Below, piece after piece: positions 8,901-16,118 of a DNA stretch of 43,212 bases. Where the stretch lies: NCBI GenBank assembly GCA_023663285.1, contig JAMPHT010000027.1:1-43212 (forward strand), read 5' to 3'. The notes under the pieces were generated by a model. The model saw nothing but the letters and a program-made list of their open reading frames with translations. It was not told the DNA's origin and made no database searches. Positions within the stretch are counted from its first letter, which is position 1, and every line of letters begins with the position of its first letter. Position numbers and translations under genes: made by a program. This DNA comes from Bacillota bacterium (GTDB lineage Bacteria; Bacillota; Clostridia; Lachnospirales; Lachnospiraceae).

Positions 8901-11045
8901 ACCGGTACCTCCCGCAAGCAGGCGGGGTTCCCCGGTGCGGGCGTCGATATACTCGTCGTTTTTATGCTCCTCTATCAGCCTGTCCAGTGCCTCCAGTATC
9001 TCATGAAGCCCGGCCTTCTGCCTGAGGGGTCTATTGCCGAAGCATTTTGTGGCCGGAAATAATCTTACGAATTCCGCCTTGCATTCCCCGATAAATTTTT
9101 CATCCACCTGGGGTACAAAATCATCTGCTTCACTGTACAGCGCAGGCTCTTCCTTTTGTTTCCCGGAGCCGTATAGGCGCTCCAGCAATATTTTTTCCGG
9201 GGAAGCAGGGTTCTGAATGAGACTCCCAAGCGCTGCGTAACGGGCTTTGCGCTCAGCCCCCGTATCGCTTTCGTTTATGCTGATGATCATATCCAGGCCC
9301 GCCGTGCGCTTTTCTTCCTTTTTGTCGCTGCAAAGCCTTCCGACACATTGAAAAAGCTGTTCCTCCGGCTGACGAAGCAGTATCTCTATCAGCTTCCGGC
9401 GCATATCTGCCGCCTTGTATTTCAGCATATCCTCCAGCATCCTGAAATGCCTTTCCTGCAGACTGCAGGTGTTCAGAATCTCAAAGACCTCTTTCCTTGT
9501 GTACTCCTCCTTATCACAGGCCAGGGATACAAGGGCGTCAAGCTGCACCTGCGTCCGGGGACGCCGAAGCAGCATCCTTATCTGCCTGACCCTGCCGTTT
9601 CCATAATAGTAACCGCCCTTTATCAGGGGGATTTTCACACAGGCTTCGTCGATTTTCTGCATATCGTCAAGATCGGAAGCAATCACACACAGCCGCTTTA
9701 CAATATCAGACCTTGTAAGACACTCCGCGTTCCAGGGGAACACGCAGGGAGCAAACTCCCTGTCCTTTGGAAGCTTTTCAAGCATTTCGTTCAGGACGGC
9801 ATACAGCCTTTCAGCGGTGGGCCTGTCGTAACGCAGCGACATATCGGAGAACATCATCTGACCTGTGCCCTGAGAATAATAGAAATTGGAATCATCCGAC
9901 TGGGGCAGAAATACCGCCATGACCTCCGGCTCGTCATGCCGCTCCAGCACAGCCTTTACCGCCAGTCTCTGCTGCACGCCGCCTCCCACATTTTTCAGGA
10001 AAATGCCCGCGGTCATTGCCTGATGGGCGGTGCCTCCTTCGATGATCTCCTCCAGCTTCCGCTCCGCCCTGCGGAACTCACGGCAGGAGGCGGCCCAAAG
10101 CGCCATATAGATCCTCATGGAATCCTCTGTCTGCAGATATCCATCAATACATTCCCCGCTTTCCAGACAATCCACCATGATATCCAGCGTTTTCCCGCTT
10201 ATCCGCTCCAGATCCCTGGTTTCTTCCGTCATCAGGCCCGCAAAGCACCCCACCGCCCTTTTCACGGAGGAATAGCGGATCAAATCATTGTCTCGAATGG
10301 TCTTTAATATCCTGATAAAGGGCTCGATACGACCGCCGTCACTGTTTTCACAGATAGCCTGACGCAGTCCCTCCTGAAGTCTCGCCGCCAGCAGAAGCCT
10401 GCAGACGGCGTCATACAGCCCGGTATTTTTACACAGAAATACCCCTGTCAGCAGGGAATAGCTTACCGCCGTGTCGCTGCCGCTTTCCAGAGCCCTCTTC
10501 ACATAATTTATCACCCGTCCGTTTCCCCTGTCGATCTCATAGGCCAGCAGATAGCTGTTCAGCTCGCCCTGCTTTTTGCTCTTATAGGCGGCCTGCTCCT
10601 CAGACAGGTTGTTTTCCAGGAAATCCGCAAAATCCACGTCCATGCGGCTGCTGTTCGTAAACTCCTGCAGTATGCTGCAGAGCTTATCCGCATACAGTGA
10701 ATAATCTGCGCTGCGGAAGGTTCTGCGGGCCCACCCCAGCTGAAAAATAAATGCCGTACAGTTGTCCACGGTATACAGAAACCCGTCCTTATGCCGCTTC
10801 AGAATGCACCTGTCAAACAGCCATTTACATCTCTTTTCAAAAAATTCCGACGGCTTTTTCCCTTTTTGCAGATGCTCCGACAGTTCCCTGTAGGTTTCGG
10901 AAGTCCGAAAGCCGGTGCTTAAAAATGTCCTTTGATCCTCCGTAAGGCTCTTAAACGCTGCCTGCCATTTCTCATCCGCCTTTTTGCCGTACTGCTTTGC
11001 CAGCGCCTCCAGCCTGGCTCTCTCTTCGTTTGAAAGCTTCTGCAT
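5910..11045 (-). CDS. Giant DUF4132-domain protein
   Basis: 1711 aa, by far the largest gene here. The C-terminal ~280 residues match the DUF4132 pattern as I know it (related to E. coli YehI/MolR proteins): a stretch with FGHPFDIYRDG-like spacing (here VAHPFDIYRDGHW), KQVFRELY, and the terminal block LFLPFVDDDPKTAQIISEILLFAEDKKIKDP. The upstream ~1300 residues are helix-rich and contain repeated degenerate helical pairs with no recognisable catalytic motif, so a solenoid or HEAT-like scaffold is plausible. There is no signal peptide or membrane segment, so it is cytoplasmic. It starts one base after the stop of a 140-aa gene, with GGGAGG upstream, so the pair is translationally coupled. Function unknown; base use resembles its neighbours, giving no sign of recent transfer. 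Confidence 0.85.
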   Translation of the reverse strand: MQKLSNEERARLEALAKQYGKKADEKWQAAFKSLTEDQRTFLSTGFRTSETYRELSEHLQKGKKPSEFFEKRCKWLFDRCILKRHKDGFLYTVDNCTAFIFQLGWARRTFRSADYSLYADKLCSILQEFTNSSRMDVDFADFLENNLSEEQAAYKSKKQGELNSYLLAYEIDRGNGRVINYVKRALESGSDTAVSYSLLTGVFLCKNTGLYDAVCRLLLAARLQEGLRQAICENSDGGRIEPFIRILKTIRDNDLIRYSSVKRAVGCFAGLMTEETRDLERISGKTLDIMVDCLESGECIDGYLQTEDSMRIYMALWAASCREFRRAERKLEEIIEGGTAHQAMTAGIFLKNVGGGVQQRLAVKAVLERHDEPEVMAVFLPQSDDSNFYYSQGTGQMMFSDMSLRYDRPTAERLYAVLNEMLEKLPKDREFAPCVFPWNAECLTRSDIVKRLCVIASDLDDMQKIDEACVKIPLIKGGYYYGNGRVRQIRMLLRRPRTQVQLDALVSLACDKEEYTRKEVFEILNTCSLQERHFRMLEDMLKYKAADMRRKLIEILLRQPEEQLFQCVGRLCSDKKEEKRTAGLDMIISINESDTGAERKARYAALGSLIQNPASPEKILLERLYGSGKQKEEPALYSEADDFVPQVDEKFIGECKAEFVRLFPATKCFGNRPLRQKAGLHEILEALDRLIEEHKNDEYIDARTGEPRLLAGGTGYSSLEVREKDGTRHIAFPKLWDGFYKTRIHSEELLLKLDVCLEISRNCLSRTERNVLGEELAERHSYMHPSQINRIIRYFRGQYLKNIDLCPAACALGYYLACEADAGELYDFVDSPYSHEKTVTFYFDGQKQIFQDVYEKELVTAVADEKLRALLLPLHGISGSFGEHYRDAFSIKYMLAKRFGFFDVPDEERYSVQARRVYVPFTASSLILAAYKGIVSQGFLYKMLLERVLPDALEGLSQLISYLKSGEAKASSRFSNYRSGEAFIGGLLEVKGSFNLSEYEFTEEDNKKLEFAAQIGQRLIDTVLKTELVRGDSETRYSRHISSLKRIYGAENFVKVLAALGKDTLERSTWLYTVNGASKKQSLSYLLGICVPDVGDDGEKLKGLISGTDITESRLVEAALFSHGWIPVVEEYLGWEGFQSACYYFIAHMNESLDERTQAVIARYSPISAEDLNVGAFDINWFRDALQTIGENRFDKIYKAAKYISSGAKHTRARKYADAVMGRLSVEEAVKNITEKRNKDTLMAYALIPLVDENDMVERYLFIQEFKKQSRQFGAQRRVSETAAADCALQNLSKNAGFSDVERLTLRMEAKLFENIRHLLEWKDLDEIRLKLEIGENGSAEIKCEKDGRPLKAVPAKYKKNELVTELAEKKKLLNEQYRRTCRMLEEAMEGGIGFTQGELNLLCTNPTVRPVITRLVYKSEGRLGFLQGNRLVDHAGAAEEITEQTVLKVAHPFDIYRDGHWHEYQKYLFDNEISQPFKQVFRELYIKTTEEEQAFRSTRYAGNQIQPQKTKACLKARRWVCDIDAGLQKVYYKENIIASIYALADWFSPSDIEAPTLEWVEFFDRKTGRAMRIEDVPDIIFSEVMRDVDLAVSVAHAGGVDPEASHSTIEMRRAIVAFTLPLFKLKNVRLEGSHAFISGERADYAIHLGSGVVHLQGGPMVNVLPVHSQHRGKLFLPFVDDDPKTAQIISEILLFAEDKKIKDPFILKQL

Positions 11046-11046
11046 A

Positions 11047-11469
11047 TCAATACATCCTCCCGCTAAGCATTGTAAGCCTGATAAAGGTCAACGAATCACC
11101 GTCGCGCAGATCCGGTGCTTCCTCCAACTCTGCCAGTTCGCGATCGTTCACAAACACACGATACAGCCCGTCCTCAAAGGACTGCATCGCATTGTCCACC
11201 GCCTTTTTCGGATCCTGCTCCCTGCCGCCGTAATTTATGCCGAAAGCTACTTTCCCTACATCCGCCATATCCCCTATCTGTTCCTCCGTAAGGGGCTTCG
11301 TCCGTGCATCTCCCCTGCCCGCCCGCTCATTGTAAGCCTTCACGCACGCCGTGACCGTCTGCGCTATCAGCTCCCGGACAGTGCGGGGCGCAGGCAGATA
11401 CTCAAAATCCACAGGCGCTACCGTCTGCTTTCGTCTGCCGATCTGTTTCAGATAGATCTTTACTGTCAT
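11047..11469 (-). CDS. 140-aa protein coupled to the DUF4132 gene
   Basis: 140 aa, start set by GGAGGACGG five bases before ATG. I do not recognise the family. The N-terminus (TVKIYLKQIGRRKQ) and the C-terminus (VNDRELAELEEAP then LRDGDSLTFIRLTMLSGRMY) look like strands of a small beta-grasp or ubiquitin-like fold; the closing DGD-S-LTFIRL stretch resembles the last strand of such folds. This is a visual impression, not a match. The middle is helical and charged. It is soluble. It lies one base upstream of the 1711-aa DUF4132 gene, which strongly suggests that the products work together. Confidence 0.75.
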   Translation of the reverse strand: MTVKIYLKQIGRRKQTVAPVDFEYLPAPRTVRELIAQTVTACVKAYNERAGRGDARTKPLTEEQIGDMADVGKVAFGINYGGREQDPKKAVDNAMQSFEDGLYRVFVNDRELAELEEAPDLRDGDSLTFIRLTMLSGRMY

Positions 11470-11498
11470 TGCCGTCCTCCTGTACCGATACTGGCTCC

Positions 11499-11507
11499 AT
11501 TATACCA
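11499..11507 (-). promoter_or_regulatory. Extended -10 promoter for the 140-aa/DUF4132 operon
   Basis: The minus strand carries TGGTATAAT, a TGn-extended -10 box (TATAAT at 11504-11499), about 30 bases before the start codon. The -35 region is poor, as is common for extended -10 promoters. Confidence 0.6.
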
Positions 11508-11560
11508 GAGAAAACACTTCCGCTCCACTTATATTTTTTGCCACCAGCACAACTTTCAGA

Positions 11561-11589
11561 TTGACTTTGCCCTGATAGGACCTTACAAT
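11561..11589 (+). promoter_or_regulatory. SigA promoter for pectinesterase
   Basis: TTGACT (11561-11566), a 17-bp spacer, TACAAT (11584-11589). It lies 81 bases upstream of the chosen ATG and is divergent from the 140-aa gene promoter. No operator resembling the uxa palindrome was seen. Confidence 0.75.
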
Positions 11590-11669
11590 ATTTTCATAGG
11601 TGCAAATATCAGCTCTACAGCTGCGTTCTCCTGTAAAATTCATGCATCTTCGGAAGGGTATTGATCGTT

Positions 11670-12749
11670 ATGAACAGAGAAACCATTCATCTATACGTAA
11701 ATATGCCGGGACACACTCCCTGCTTTTCCACGATCGCAGCCGCCCTGGAAAGCATTCAGGTACAGGAGCAGGAAAAGACTTATCCCGCTCCTCATTCTGA
11801 CATTGCCCCGGCGGTCATTCATATTGGTCCCGGTATCTATCGGGAAAAGCTGGTCGTCACCAGGCCCAATCTGACCATGCTGGGAGAGGGTGAAAGCAGA
11901 GACGACGCTGTGCTGGTCTGGGGGGACGGCGCCTTTGATCATATGCCGGAGGGCGATAAGCGGGGCACCTTCCGCACAGCTTCGGTCAGAATCGATACCC
12001 ATGACTTTACCGCAAAGCATCTGACCTTTCAGAATGACGCAGGCTATGGCCGGGATGCCGGGCAGGCGCTGGCCCTGTATGTGGACGGGGACAGGATATA
12101 TTTTGAGGACTGCCGCCTGTCCGGAAGCCAGGATACTCTCTTCACCGCCCCGCTTCCTTTAAAGGAGGCAATACCGGGGGGCTTTAAGGGTCCCGGCGCA
12201 GACAGGCCCAGGATCATGGGACGCCACTGCTTCCGAGGCTGCCTGATCCAGGGAGATGTGGACTTCATCTTCGGAGGCGGAATTGCCTGGTTTGAGGACT
12301 GCGTCCTCTTCTCCAAGCTGCCGGAGCCTGAAAGCGCATCGCCGGATAACCGCTCCACGCAGCCGCAGGCCGCTCCCATCCACGGCTATATTACCGCTGC
12401 CTCCACACCGGAAAGTCAGCCCTATGGCTATGTATTCCAAGGCTGCAGGCTGGAAAGCGACTGTCCTCCCGGCACAGTCATGCTGGGACGGCCCTGGCGG
12501 GAATGGGCAAAGACTGTATATTTAAATTGTGAAATGGGCCCTCACATCCACCCGGCGGGCTGGGCGGACTGGGGAAAGCCCCACGGGCATTTCTACTACG
12601 GGGAATACCGCTCCACCGGCCCCGGCGCAAGCCCTGAGACACGGGCGGATTTCTCCTGCCAGCTGACGGATGCGGAAGCCGCGGAATATACTATGGAGAA
12701 AGTGCTGGACGGCTGGACGCCGGGAGCCGAGCTCAAAGATCGGAGCTGA
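11670..12749 (+). CDS. Pectinesterase, carbohydrate esterase family 8
   Basis: 359 aa. Hydrolyses methyl esters of polygalacturonate to give free carboxyls and methanol. The CE8 right-handed beta-helix motifs appear in order: GQALALYVDGD, GSQDTLF (catalytic Gln and acid/base Asp at about 154-155), DFIFGGG (nucleophile Asp near 198), YITAAS, and LGRPWREW (substrate-binding Arg and Trp near 274-276). An ATG at 11670 with GGAAGGG eleven bases upstream is preferred over the TTG at 11661, which sits too close to that site. The protein begins with MNRETIHLYV and has no signal peptide, so it is predicted to be intracellular and to act on imported methylated oligogalacturonides. It stands alone with its own promoter and a terminator hairpin. 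Confidence 0.93.
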   Translation: MNRETIHLYVNMPGHTPCFSTIAAALESIQVQEQEKTYPAPHSDIAPAVIHIGPGIYREKLVVTRPNLTMLGEGESRDDAVLVWGDGAFDHMPEGDKRGTFRTASVRIDTHDFTAKHLTFQNDAGYGRDAGQALALYVDGDRIYFEDCRLSGSQDTLFTAPLPLKEAIPGGFKGPGADRPRIMGRHCFRGCLIQGDVDFIFGGGIAWFEDCVLFSKLPEPESASPDNRSTQPQAAPIHGYITAASTPESQPYGYVFQGCRLESDCPPGTVMLGRPWREWAKTVYLNCEMGPHIHPAGWADWGKPHGHFYYGEYRSTGPGASPETRADFSCQLTDAEAAEYTMEKVLDGWTPGAELKDRS

Positions 12750-12787
12750 AATACAAAGAAATATAGAATCGAAGCTGCATACAATAA

Positions 12788-12809
12788 CGGGCGGCTTGAC
12801 CGCCGCCCG
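12788..12809. terminator. GC-rich hairpin between convergent genes
   Basis: A perfect 8-bp stem CGGGCGGC/GCCGCCCG with a 6-base loop lies between the end of the pectinesterase gene and the end of the lipoprotein gene. The U-tract is poor on both sides. It probably serves as a shared terminator. Confidence 0.55.
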
Positions 12810-12818
12810 CTATGTTAC

Positions 12819-13553
12819 TCATTCAATGAACCAATGATCTCCTTTTTCATCAACAATATATATTATTTCATCCTTTATGAAATAGCTTTCTATCTTTTCA
12901 TCCATGGAAAATTCTCCCCCGATCTTCCAATTTTTCCCTCCGTCCTCGGAACAGTACAGCCGAAAAACATACTTGTCGCTGCTTTTCATATCCAGGAGCA
13001 GGCAGGCTTTTTCTCCGCTGAATACAGGCGCGTAACCGTTACAGTTCTCCACCTGGTCGTCCACCGTGAAGGGCGTCCAGGTCTGTCCGGCATCGTCCGT
13101 GCGGTAAAGATAAGCGTCGCTGCGAAGTTCTACCCCTATATATCCTTCCCGCGGGGAGCTCATGGTGAGGCTGCCGGGATAACCGTCGATCTGGCTGCTT
13201 ATATCCTTTTCCGTATAAGAGTCCCATCCGCTTTCTGTATAATATAGCAGCTTGTTCATCTGGCCTGCGGCGGGAGAGCTGCAATACAAAATACTCCCAT
13301 GATCCCCATCGAACATATCAATATAAACCTGATAAGCGTCATACGCTATCGGGATCTCAAGCTTGGCCTGCTCGCTTCCCACGGGCTTTACCGATATGAC
13401 GTTGTCGGAAAAAGCCGCCGTGTAAAAATCGTCCTCTGCAATATCTACGGCCTCACAGGGTACTATTTTCAAATCAGAGGTCTGAGCATTCCTGCCGCAG
13501 CCGGTCAGCCCGCAGGTAAACAGCAGAATGAATATTCCGATCATTCTCTTCAT
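12819..13553 (-). CDS. Lipoprotein with Asp-box (BNR) repeats
   Basis: 244 aa. An N-terminal type II signal peptide (MKRMIGIFILLFTCGLTGCG) has lipobox LTGC with Cys19 as the lipidation site, so the protein is anchored outside the cytoplasmic membrane. Two sialidase-type Asp boxes are visible, YRTDDAGQTW and YCSEDGGKNW, so the fold is probably an incomplete beta-propeller of the BNR type. No sialidase catalytic residues can be assigned in so short a protein, so a binding or scaffold role is more likely than an enzyme. Its ATG shares a base with the stop of the preceding gene (TAATG), so it is the last gene of a coupled cluster. Confidence 0.75.
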   Translation of the reverse strand: MKRMIGIFILLFTCGLTGCGRNAQTSDLKIVPCEAVDIAEDDFYTAAFSDNVISVKPVGSEQAKLEIPIAYDAYQVYIDMFDGDHGSILYCSSPAAGQMNKLLYYTESGWDSYTEKDISSQIDGYPGSLTMSSPREGYIGVELRSDAYLYRTDDAGQTWTPFTVDDQVENCNGYAPVFSGEKACLLLDMKSSDKYVFRLYCSEDGGKNWKIGGEFSMDEKIESYFIKDEIIYIVDEKGDHWFIE

Positions 13554-14311
13554 TACCGATCTCCCTTTTTTTCTTCTCCTGAGATAGTGTTGTCTGACAC
13601 CGGTTCCTCTGACGGAGCTTCCTCCGATACCGCTTCTCCCGATATTGCGTTTTCCGCACTGCCGATACTGTTCTCCATGTCGTCGATCTCCCTCTTGACA
13701 GACTGGATCTTGGTATCCTGGGCAATGGCCCGCATGATCAGGTTCAGATCCTCCGGCGAAAACATTCCCACCGCCTTTGACAGGTCCCCGATATTATTGC
13801 GGTTTACCTTCAGATGACCCCCGCCGGAGAGCGCCACCGTGATCACCTGGCTTTTATCCTCCATATTTCCCAGGCAGATACTGTTGGTTTTCTCATCGCA
13901 GACGAAAGTAACGCCGTTGTAGGTGATGACGCCATCCTTCGCCAGATACCCGTAGGGCACCTTAGACGCTGCCCGAAAACTGCTGATGGGATTTGACTTC
14001 CCGGCTGTGGCCGCCTCATAGATCTTGGAAGCCTCCGAGCGCTTTCCGCTTTCCGCCTTTTCTGCAGCCCCGGATTCCTCTTCCCCTGCCCCGGTGACCT
14101 GAAGGTTCTGCACCGTCTGCGCCGCCTCCGGTTTCCTTGTCTCCTTCTCCGTCTCATGGGCAAGCTCCTGTATCCGGCTGCTCACCTGCGTCCATATACT
14201 GTTTTGCGCTGCGTCTGCGTAGTTCTTCCCTGAAAGACGCCCGCCTCTGATCGTGGAAGCCCTCCTGCTTCCTGCGGAATCCATTCCTGTGTCATAAATT
14301 CCCAGCTGCAC
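13553..14311 (-). CDS. Unknown protein, possibly DUF6033-type
   Basis: 252 aa from a GTG start preceded by GGAGGAG. The N-terminal 90 residues are polar and rich in Ala, Glu and Lys. A conserved-looking central block (residues ~115-195) contains VPYGYLAKDGVITYNGVTFVCDE and LGNMEDKSQVITVALSGGG, followed by SPEDLNLIMRAIAQDTKIQS. The C-terminus is an acidic tail of repeated SGE/SEE units. I associate this arrangement with Lachnospiraceae proteins labelled DUF6033, but that is memory only. No signal peptide or membrane segment. It overlaps the lipoprotein gene by one base. Upstream lie a 174-bp gap with a SigD-like promoter motif and a 37-bp-spaced direct repeat. Confidence 0.65.
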   Translation of the reverse strand: MQLGIYDTGMDSAGSRRASTIRGGRLSGKNYADAAQNSIWTQVSSRIQELAHETEKETRKPEAAQTVQNLQVTGAGEEESGAAEKAESGKRSEASKIYEAATAGKSNPISSFRAASKVPYGYLAKDGVITYNGVTFVCDEKTNSICLGNMEDKSQVITVALSGGGHLKVNRNNIGDLSKAVGMFSPEDLNLIMRAIAQDTKIQSVKREIDDMENSIGSAENAISGEAVSEEAPSEEPVSDNTISGEEKKGDR

Positions 14312-14337
14312 TCTTCCGCTCCTCCTGTTTCATGTTT

Positions 14338-14397
14338 CTCTCATGCGCTCCACCTCTGCATACTGCTTCAGACTCTCTCATGCGCTTCATCCTCTGC
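14338..14397. repeat. Direct repeat in the leader of the 252-aa gene
   Basis: Two near-identical ~22-base copies beginning CTCTCATGCGCT (14338-14359 and 14375-14397) lie 37 bases apart. They sit just upstream of the GTG start on the minus strand. They may be a regulatory target or a simple local duplication; nothing in the sequence decides between these. Confidence 0.5.
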
Positions 14398-14473
14398 TGC
14401 CGCAGGCGGTCTGCCCGCTAATCAAAGACCCCGCTAGTAAAGTCTGGCTTCAAGGGGACACCTCATATTTATT

Positions 14474-14501
14474 TTATCGGCTTTTTTAACCAAGAAAATT
14501 A
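14474..14501 (-). promoter_or_regulatory. Candidate SigD (flagellar sigma) promoter
   Basis: The minus strand reads TAAT (14501-14498), 16 bases, GCCGATAA (14481-14474). GCCGATAA matches the SigD/FliA -10 consensus exactly, and the spacing is within the TAAA-N14-16-GCCGATAT range known for Bacillus. It overlaps the end of the FliD-like gene and faces the 252-aa gene. Confidence 0.45.
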
Positions 14502-15151
14502 TATCTGCTGAAATAAGAGCTGCTCACATCTCCGCCCGCATTGTACCGGCTGGACGCAGACCGGCTGTTGGCCGCAGCGCTGTCCGAGACCCTGGCGGCA
14601 ACAATGCCAAGCCGCTTCGTAAAGCCTGCGCCGCTTCCTAATGCCGCCTTTACCGTCTCCGCGTCCGCCTTTTCAAACTGCGTCCGATTCAGGCTCAAAG
14701 ATCCGTCTGTTCCGTAGCTGATGCCGATCTCCCGCAGGATATCCATGTTGTCCGTGGCAGCCTGCCTTAAGGTCTGCCGGTAGAGATTGTTCAGGGAGCC
14801 GTCGCATTGATACAAATTTTTCAGGGTACTGTTATAATCTGACAGCAGGCTCGCCACATCCGACGCAGACGCTTTCCCCTGGTCCGCCTTTTCTCCCAGG
14901 ATACCTGCCTGCTTTTCCAGAGAATCCGCAGCATTTTCCAGCTTTTCATAACCGCTTTTAGCGTACCCTGATGCCGCGACGCTGGCCAGGCTGTTGGTCT
15001 TTGTGCTGCTCCCGCTCCCGCCTTTGGCCATCAGGGCGCTGAGCCGGGAGCTTCCTCCCGTCCTGCCGGACTGTATATAGCTGAGCAGAGATTTCCTGCT
15101 GGAAATCGGCCCGCCGCCGTGCTTATTTATCATTCCCGTGGTAACTCTCAT
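14486..15151 (-). CDS. FliD/FlgL-like secreted or axial protein
   Basis: 221 aa. The N-terminus MRVTTGMINK resembles the D0 start of hook-associated FlgL (typically MRITNSM). Residues ~60-200 form a helical pair followed by ILREIGISYGTDGSLSLNRTQFEKADAETVKAALG, which closely resembles the C-terminal 'LGI..dedG.LslD...l..AL' block of the flagellar cap FliD, then a serine/alanine-rich tail ending SSYFSRYNFLG. There are no cysteine anchors or signal peptide, as expected for proteins exported by a flagellar-type apparatus. No other flagellar genes are in the window, and it is far smaller than FliD (usually 400-700 aa). AGGAGG precedes the ATG; the start overlaps the upstream stop (ATGA). Confidence 0.6.
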   Translation of the reverse strand: MRVTTGMINKHGGGPISSRKSLLSYIQSGRTGGSSRLSALMAKGGSGSSTKTNSLASVAASGYAKSGYEKLENAADSLEKQAGILGEKADQGKASASDVASLLSDYNSTLKNLYQCDGSLNNLYRQTLRQAATDNMDILREIGISYGTDGSLSLNRTQFEKADAETVKAALGSGAGFTKRLGIVAARVSDSAAANSRSASSRYNAGGDVSSSYFSRYNFLG

Positions 15152-15939
15152 ATGGATTCCTCCTGTCTTAACGCCATGCGCTCCTGAAGCCTGGCTGCCC
15201 GATTAGATGCAAGCCTGTCTGTCAGGCTTCCACGCCTCCCCAACTGTGTCTGTAGCTGTGTCCGTTCCTGCCACTCTTCCATGCGGCTCTTTTTCGCGCC
15301 GGAAGCGTCGGAAGCTGTCGAACTGCCCACAGGCGTCATTCCTTCTCTGTAGCTTGCTCCGGCGCTGCCCCCGATGACCCTGAGGCCGAATTTCGGCGCA
15401 TAACAGGAATACTGCGCCTGAAAGTCCTTTTGTAGCCCGCTCAACACTTCTTTTTCATAGGACGGGTCCTTTTGCATATTGACAAAAGCCTCATCCTTCA
15501 GCACAAGCATACCGCTGCAATTGGCCCGGCAGCTGGCGCTGACCGGCAGGGCGGAAATTTTACCGCAAATATACTTTTTGTACTCTTCCGGAGACATATC
15601 CGCCCGATCCTTGCTCTCGTCTACCTTGTAATCCACATCCGCCTTTGGTGGAAAGCTAAGCACCACATCCTGACCCTGCCGAAAGGTCTGTCTCTCGCTC
15701 AGTGTCTTTTGCAGCGCATCCGTAAATTTTGCATATACAGGTGCAAGGGGAGACAAAGCCCCCATACTTCCCGTCAGCATCCCGGTCAAATAGCTGCCCG
15801 AAAGACCGCCGCCCGCTGCCAGCCCCGACAGATAGCTGCCCGAAAGACCGCCGCCCGCCGAAAGCCCCGACAGATAGCTGCCCGAAAGACCGCCGGAAGC
15901 CACAGTCTGATAATAACTGCCCAAACTATATAGATCCAT
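15148..15939 (-). CDS. Unknown protein with N-terminal 14-residue repeats
   Basis: 263 aa from the ATG at 15939 (AGAGG nine bases upstream); a GTG at 15945 is the alternative. Residues ~15-58 are three tandem 14-residue repeats of the form GGLSGSYLSGLSAG. A middle domain (~70-190) contains LSERQTFRQGQDVVLSFPPKADVDYKV, SPEEYKKYICGKISALPVS and a three-Cys stretch. The C-terminus is basic and coiled-coil-like (EWQERTQLQTQLGRRGSLTDRLASNRAARLQERMALRQ). No signal peptide or recognised family. It is coupled by ATGA to the FliD-like gene, so the two probably act together. Confidence 0.65.
   Translation of the reverse strand: MDLYSLGSYYQTVASGGLSGSYLSGLSAGGGLSGSYLSGLAAGGGLSGSYLTGMLTGSMGALSPLAPVYAKFTDALQKTLSERQTFRQGQDVVLSFPPKADVDYKVDESKDRADMSPEEYKKYICGKISALPVSASCRANCSGMLVLKDEAFVNMQKDPSYEKEVLSGLQKDFQAQYSCYAPKFGLRVIGGSAGASYREGMTPVGSSTASDASGAKKSRMEEWQERTQLQTQLGRRGSLTDRLASNRAARLQERMALRQEESI
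15790..15901. repeat. 42-bp in-frame tandem repeats
   Basis: Copies begin at 15790, 15832 and 15874 (unit 42 bp, last copy partial) with few differences. They encode the GGLSGSYLSGL repeats of the overlapping gene and could change number by slippage. Confidence 0.85.
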
Positions 15940-16061
15940 CCGCACTCACCTCTTTCTCATACCATAGAACATCCAGCAGGTTCGTTTCCACATACGATCT
16001 CCACAGGATCTTCTCCTCCGCAAAGGCGGATCACCCCACTCCGCTCTTCTGCTATATAAAG

Positions 16062-16090
16062 AAATCGGCAATATGACAGATGGATCTTTG
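16062..16090 (-). promoter_or_regulatory. Possible SigD-like promoter upstream of the repeat-protein gene
   Basis: GCCGATTT (minus strand, 16069-16062) resembles the SigD -10 box. CAAA lies 17 bases upstream, one or two bases beyond the usual spacing. A TATATA follows immediately and could act as a SigA -10 box instead, though no good -35 box accompanies it. Confidence 0.3.
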
Positions 16091-16118
16091 CTTTTTGTCA
16101 TCAAACCCTTTCTAATTG

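Noticed and set aside
14307-14405. 32-codon minus-strand ORF covering the direct repeat
   Set aside because: Its ribosome binding site is too close to the ATG and its end overlaps the next start; kept only as a note in the findings.
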